A stretch of 25,379 bases of DNA from NCBI GenBank assembly GCA_023260935.1, contig JALQTL010000393.1, positions 1 to 25,379 of the forward strand. Reading direction: 5' to 3'. The translations under genes and the position numbers were made by a program. Origin of the DNA: Paracoccaceae bacterium (GTDB taxonomy: Bacteria > Pseudomonadota > Alphaproteobacteria > Rhodobacterales > Rhodobacteraceae). Below are positions 22,655 through 25,379 of the stretch, piece by piece (the stretch's first letter is position 1; the number at the start of each line of letters is the position of its first letter). The notes under the pieces were generated by a model. It saw only the letters and a list, made by a program, of their open reading frames with translations, was not told where the DNA came from and made no database searches.

Positions 22655-24052
22655 ATGGCCGATTACATCATCAAGGATATTGCGCTTGCCGATTTCGGTC
22701 GCAAGGAACTGACCATTGCCGAAACCGAAATGCCGGGCCTGATGGCCTGCCGTGAAGAGTTCGGGGCCAGCAAGCCGCTGAAGGGTGCCCGCATCGCCGG
22801 TTCGCTTCACATGACCGTGCAAACGGCCGTCCTGATCGAGACGCTGAAGGCGCTGGGCGCCGATGTGCGCTGGGCTTCGTGCAACATCTTTTCAACGCAG
22901 GACCACGCTGCGGCGGCGATTGCCGCGGGCGGCACCCCGGTGTTCGCGATCAAGGGCGAGACGCTGGAGCAGTACTGGGAATACACCGACCGCATCTTCC
23001 AGTTCGGCGGCGAAGGCGGCACCTGCAACATGATCCTTGATGATGGTGGCGATGCCACGCTTTACATCCTGATGGGTGCGCGCGTCGAAGCCGGGGAAAC
23101 CGATCTGATCGCCGTTCCCACCTCGGAAGAGGAAGTTTGCCTGTTCAACCAGATCAAGAAGCGCCTTGCCGCCAGCCCGGGCTGGTTCACCAAGCAGCGG
23201 GCCGAGATCAAGGGCGTTTCCGAAGAAACCACGACCGGCGTGCACCGCCTTTATGATCTTCACAAGAAGGGCCTGCTGCCCTTCCCGGCGATCAACGTGA
23301 ATGACAGCGTGACGAAGTCGAAGTTCGACAACAAATATGGCTGCAAGGAAAGCCTTGTGGATGGTATCCGCCGCGCGACCGATACGATGATGGCCGGCAA
23401 GGTTGCCGTCGTCTGCGGTTACGGTGATGTGGGCAAGGGTTCCGCCGCCTCACTTCGTGGCGCGGGCGCCCGCGTGAAGGTCACGGAAGTGGACCCGATC
23501 TGTGCGCTTCAGGCCGCGATGGACGGGTATGAGGTCGTGGTTCTGGAAGACGTGGTTGCCGATGCCGACATCTTCATCACCACCACCGGCAACAAGGACG
23601 TGATCCGCATCGAACACATGCGCGACATGAAGGACATGGCCATTGTCGGCAACATCGGCCACTTCGACAATGAAATTCAGGTCGCCGCGCTGAAGAACCA
23701 CAAGTGGACCAACATCAAGGAGCAGGTCGACATGATCGAAATGCCATCGGGCAGCCGGATCATTCTGCTGTCCGAGGGGCGCCTGTTGAACCTGGGCAAC
23801 GCGACGGGGCATCCGTCTTTCGTGATGTCCGCGTCCTTCACCAACCAAGTGCTGGCGCAGATTGAACTGTGGACCAACACCGCCGCCTATCAGCCGGGCG
23901 TCTACATCCTGCCCAAACATCTGGATGAAAAGGTCGCGCGCCTGCACCTGGACCGCATCGGCGTAAAGCTGACAACCCTATCCCCCGAGCAAGCCGCCTA
24001 CATCGGCGTCACCCCCGAGGGCCCGTTCAAACCAGAACATTACCGGTATTAA
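22655..24052 (+). CDS. ahcY: S-adenosylhomocysteine hydrolase (adenosylhomocysteinase)
   Basis: AhcY reversibly splits S-adenosylhomocysteine into adenosine and homocysteine using bound NAD, relieving product inhibition of methyltransferases. The 465-residue protein has GSLHMTVQTAVLIETL (49-64), CNIFSTQDHAAAAI (76-89), NDSVTKSKFDN (216-226) with the catalytic Lys region, the NAD loop GYGDVGKG (255-262), and the C-terminal PEHYRY tail. It has the longer middle segment (about 145-190) common to many bacterial enzymes. The start MADYIIKD at 22655 has AGGAG 11 bases upstream; a GTG at 22619 would precede that site and is rejected. It is convergent with uppP. In R. capsulatus ahcY is linked to the reg-hvrA region, which fits this order. 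Confidence 0.98.
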   Translation: MADYIIKDIALADFGRKELTIAETEMPGLMACREEFGASKPLKGARIAGSLHMTVQTAVLIETLKALGADVRWASCNIFSTQDHAAAAIAAGGTPVFAIKGETLEQYWEYTDRIFQFGGEGGTCNMILDDGGDATLYILMGARVEAGETDLIAVPTSEEEVCLFNQIKKRLAASPGWFTKQRAEIKGVSEETTTGVHRLYDLHKKGLLPFPAINVNDSVTKSKFDNKYGCKESLVDGIRRATDTMMAGKVAVVCGYGDVGKGSAASLRGAGARVKVTEVDPICALQAAMDGYEVVVLEDVVADADIFITTTGNKDVIRIEHMRDMKDMAIVGNIGHFDNEIQVAALKNHKWTNIKEQVDMIEMPSGSRIILLSEGRLLNLGNATGHPSFVMSASFTNQVLAQIELWTNTAAYQPGVYILPKHLDEKVARLHLDRIGVKLTTLSPEQAAYIGVTPEGPFKPEHYRY

Positions 24053-24061
24053 GAAAGATCA

Positions 24062-24081
24062 GGCCCCGCCCCGGCGGGGCC
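24062..24081. terminator. GC hairpin between convergent ahcY and uppP
   Basis: GGCCCCGCC (24062-24070) and GGCGGGGCC (24073-24081) form a 9-bp inverted repeat with almost no loop, so the innermost pair would open. It lies 9 bases after the ahcY stop and 4 bases from the uppP stop. No continuous U-run follows on either strand. The position suggests a shared, perhaps Rho-assisted, terminator. Confidence 0.5.
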
Positions 24082-24085
24082 GCCA

Positions 24086-24901
24086 TCAGGCATAGGCCCA
24101 GATCAGCAAAAACACGCCAAACCCCACGCGGTATATCACATAAGGCGTGAAACTGACGCTGCGCAGCAGACGCATCATCAGCACCAGCGCGGCAAAGGCG
24201 GCGATAAAGGCCATACCCGCAGCCAAGGCGCCATCGCGCGCGGCGGCCCAATCGGCGGTTGCCGCGACCTCGGCCCCCAAAAGCGTGCCACTGGCAAAGA
24301 TCGTGGGGATCGACATCAGCATCGACAATTTTGCCGCGGCCGTGCGGTCATACCCCAAAAGCCGCGCGCCAGTGATGCAAATCCCCGAACGCGATGTGCC
24401 GGGGATCAAAGCCACCACCTGCCACAGACCCAAAACCACCGCATGGCGCAGCGACCAATCGCCCTGCCAATCATCGGCGCGCAGATCCTGCGCCCCGCGC
24501 CGATCGGCCCACCACAGAACCACACCAAAGCCCAGCATGGCCCAGCCGATGACCTGCACCGACCGCAGCGCCTGATCCAGCCCCGTCAGATTCAGCGCCA
24601 GCCCGACCAAAACCACAGGCACCGTTGCCACCATCAGCAAAAACGCCAACCGCGATCCGGGCGTGTCAATCCGCCCGCGCAGCATCCGCGGGATCCCAGC
24701 CAGCCCCGGCGCCACATCGGCCCAGAAATAGGCCACCACCGCACCCAGCGTCCCAACATGCACAGCCACATCAATCACCAACCCCTGATCCGCACTGCCC
24801 GACAGCGCCGGAAACAAGATCAAATGCCCAGATGATGAGATCGGCAAAAATTCCGTCACGCCCTGTATCAGCGCCAAAATAAACAGATGCAAAAGCGGCA
24901 T
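24086..24901 (-). CDS. uppP: Undecaprenyl-diphosphatase
   Basis: UppP (BacA) dephosphorylates undecaprenyl diphosphate at the inner membrane and recycles the lipid carrier for peptidoglycan and other surface glycans; extra copies give bacitracin resistance. The 271-residue polytopic protein has both family signatures, EFLPISSSGHL (17-27) and PGTSRSG (167-173), with about eight hydrophobic helices. The ATG at 24901 follows GGAAAAGGA at an acceptable distance. It is convergent with ahcY and is the last clearly housekeeping gene before the A+T-richer right edge. No truncation is seen. Confidence 0.96.
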   Translation of the reverse strand: MPLLHLFILALIQGVTEFLPISSSGHLILFPALSGSADQGLVIDVAVHVGTLGAVVAYFWADVAPGLAGIPRMLRGRIDTPGSRLAFLLMVATVPVVLVGLALNLTGLDQALRSVQVIGWAMLGFGVVLWWADRRGAQDLRADDWQGDWSLRHAVVLGLWQVVALIPGTSRSGICITGARLLGYDRTAAAKLSMLMSIPTIFASGTLLGAEVAATADWAAARDGALAAGMAFIAAFAALVLMMRLLRSVSFTPYVIYRVGFGVFLLIWAYA

Positions 24902-25064
24902 GGGATGGATCCTTTTCCACCAGCACTACGCCCGGATGGGGCAGATGAAAAGGGCTTGCACACCAAAACAAATATTACAGCCGCCATCACTGTTTTGCCA
25001 AAATGCAGCAAACGAAATCAAAACGTGTAGAAGATGCGCACATTAAGTATAGAACGCTCATCTA

Positions 25065-25379
25065 TTAATCAGCCTCAAACTCATGCCTTGGAAGGGACGT
25101 AAATGGCAGCACAATATCCGCCTCACTTACGCCGTGGGCATGCTCTTGCACATGCATTGCCATTGACAGACCCATCAATGCAGAACGAGCAAGCCGTATG
25201 ATATGCAGGCTAAGGTGATAAAGCTCACCCTCGGTCACATAATCACAAAGATCTAGTCGATCCTGTGGCACTGCAAACTCATGAACGCTCAAGAAGCGAT
25301 GCTCAGCAGCATTGCGTACACCGCTTACTTTTGCGGCAACCGGCGATGCATGTTCTGTCAACTGAGGATCATACACATC
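25065..25379 (-). CDS. Unrecognised protein, reading frame open at the window edge
   Basis: I do not recognise this frame. It encodes at least 103 residues from a GTG at 25374-25376 and remains open through the last codon of the window, so the true start may be further right. The product is soluble-looking and His-rich, with segments HEFAVPQDRLDLCDYVTEG, YHLSLHIIRLARSALMGLS and HVQEHAHGVSEAD; one long helix is likely in the middle. No signal peptide or known motif is visible. Its base composition and codon choice are clearly more A+T-rich than the rest of the window, as is the 163-base stretch between it and uppP, which suggests acquired DNA. No gene or clear signal was found in 24902-25064 beyond the expected uppP promoter area. 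Confidence 0.5.
   Translation of the reverse strand, partial: DVYDPQLTEHASPVAAKVSGVRNAAEHRFLSVHEFAVPQDRLDLCDYVTEGELYHLSLHIIRLARSALMGLSMAMHVQEHAHGVSEADIVLPFTSLPRHEFEAD

Noticed and set aside
1..25379. CRISPR arrays, tRNA or rRNA genes, insertion sequences, prophage or integron structures
   Set aside because: No regularly spaced repeats, cloverleaf-like or rRNA-like sequences, transposase or integrase motifs were seen on either strand.

Overview
The window reads as an ordinary, densely coded chromosomal segment of a GC-rich alphaproteobacterium of the order Rhodobacterales (Rhodobacter/Paracoccaceae type). The clearest pointer is the block regB <-> senC-regA-hvrA followed by ahcY, a linkage known from Rhodobacter capsulatus. 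Also typical are hslVU beside mltA and an Smr gene, and the alphaproteobacterial run divL-tsaE-amgK-murU-addB-addA-trxA. I saw no rRNA, tRNA, CRISPR array, insertion sequence or prophage. No gene-free gap exceeds about 165 bases.

Layout. (1) 1-1621, + strand: mltA, a lytic transglycosylase, then an Smr-domain protein. (2) 1618-5727, - strand: hslV, an unknown polytopic membrane protein and hslU joined by two 4-base ATGA overlaps, then a lipoprotein-type alpha/beta hydrolase. The hydrolase stop codon shares the palindrome CTAG with the convergent Smr stop. (3) 5801-7567, + strand: a capsule-synthesis-like glycosyltransferase and an aminoglycoside-phosphotransferase-fold kinase, neither assigned to a pathway, ending at a strong hairpin that also serves trxA. 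(4) 18140-7624, - strand: a DivL-like PAS protein without a kinase domain, tsaE, amgK, murU, addB, addA and trxA. From tsaE to addA every junction overlaps. (5) 18254-21379: the redox-responsive RegB/RegA two-component system, SenC and the H-NS-like HvrA. (6) 21423-24901: an HD-domain nucleotidase-like protein, a small exported protein, ahcY and uppP. (7) 24902-25379: a more A+T-rich edge with an unrecognised reading frame that stays open at the window end.

How the genes fit together. MltA makes anhydro-muropeptides, AmgK and MurU return MurNAc to UDP-MurNAc, and UppP regenerates the undecaprenyl phosphate carrier, so three steps of envelope recycling lie in one window. AddAB does recombinational double-strand-break repair. 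HslUV is an ATP-dependent protease and TsaE serves the tRNA t6A modification. RegB senses redox state through a quinone-binding motif and a reactive cysteine, both visible, and phosphorylates RegA. SenC is a copper chaperone for cytochrome oxidase, and HvrA is a nucleoid-associated regulator.

I do not see a convincing wholly new system. The best leads are the kinase-less DivL, the membrane protein fixed between hslV and hslU, the glycosyltransferase/kinase pair, an FNR-like box abutting the hvrA ribosome binding site, a perfect dyad before regA, and the compositionally odd right edge.
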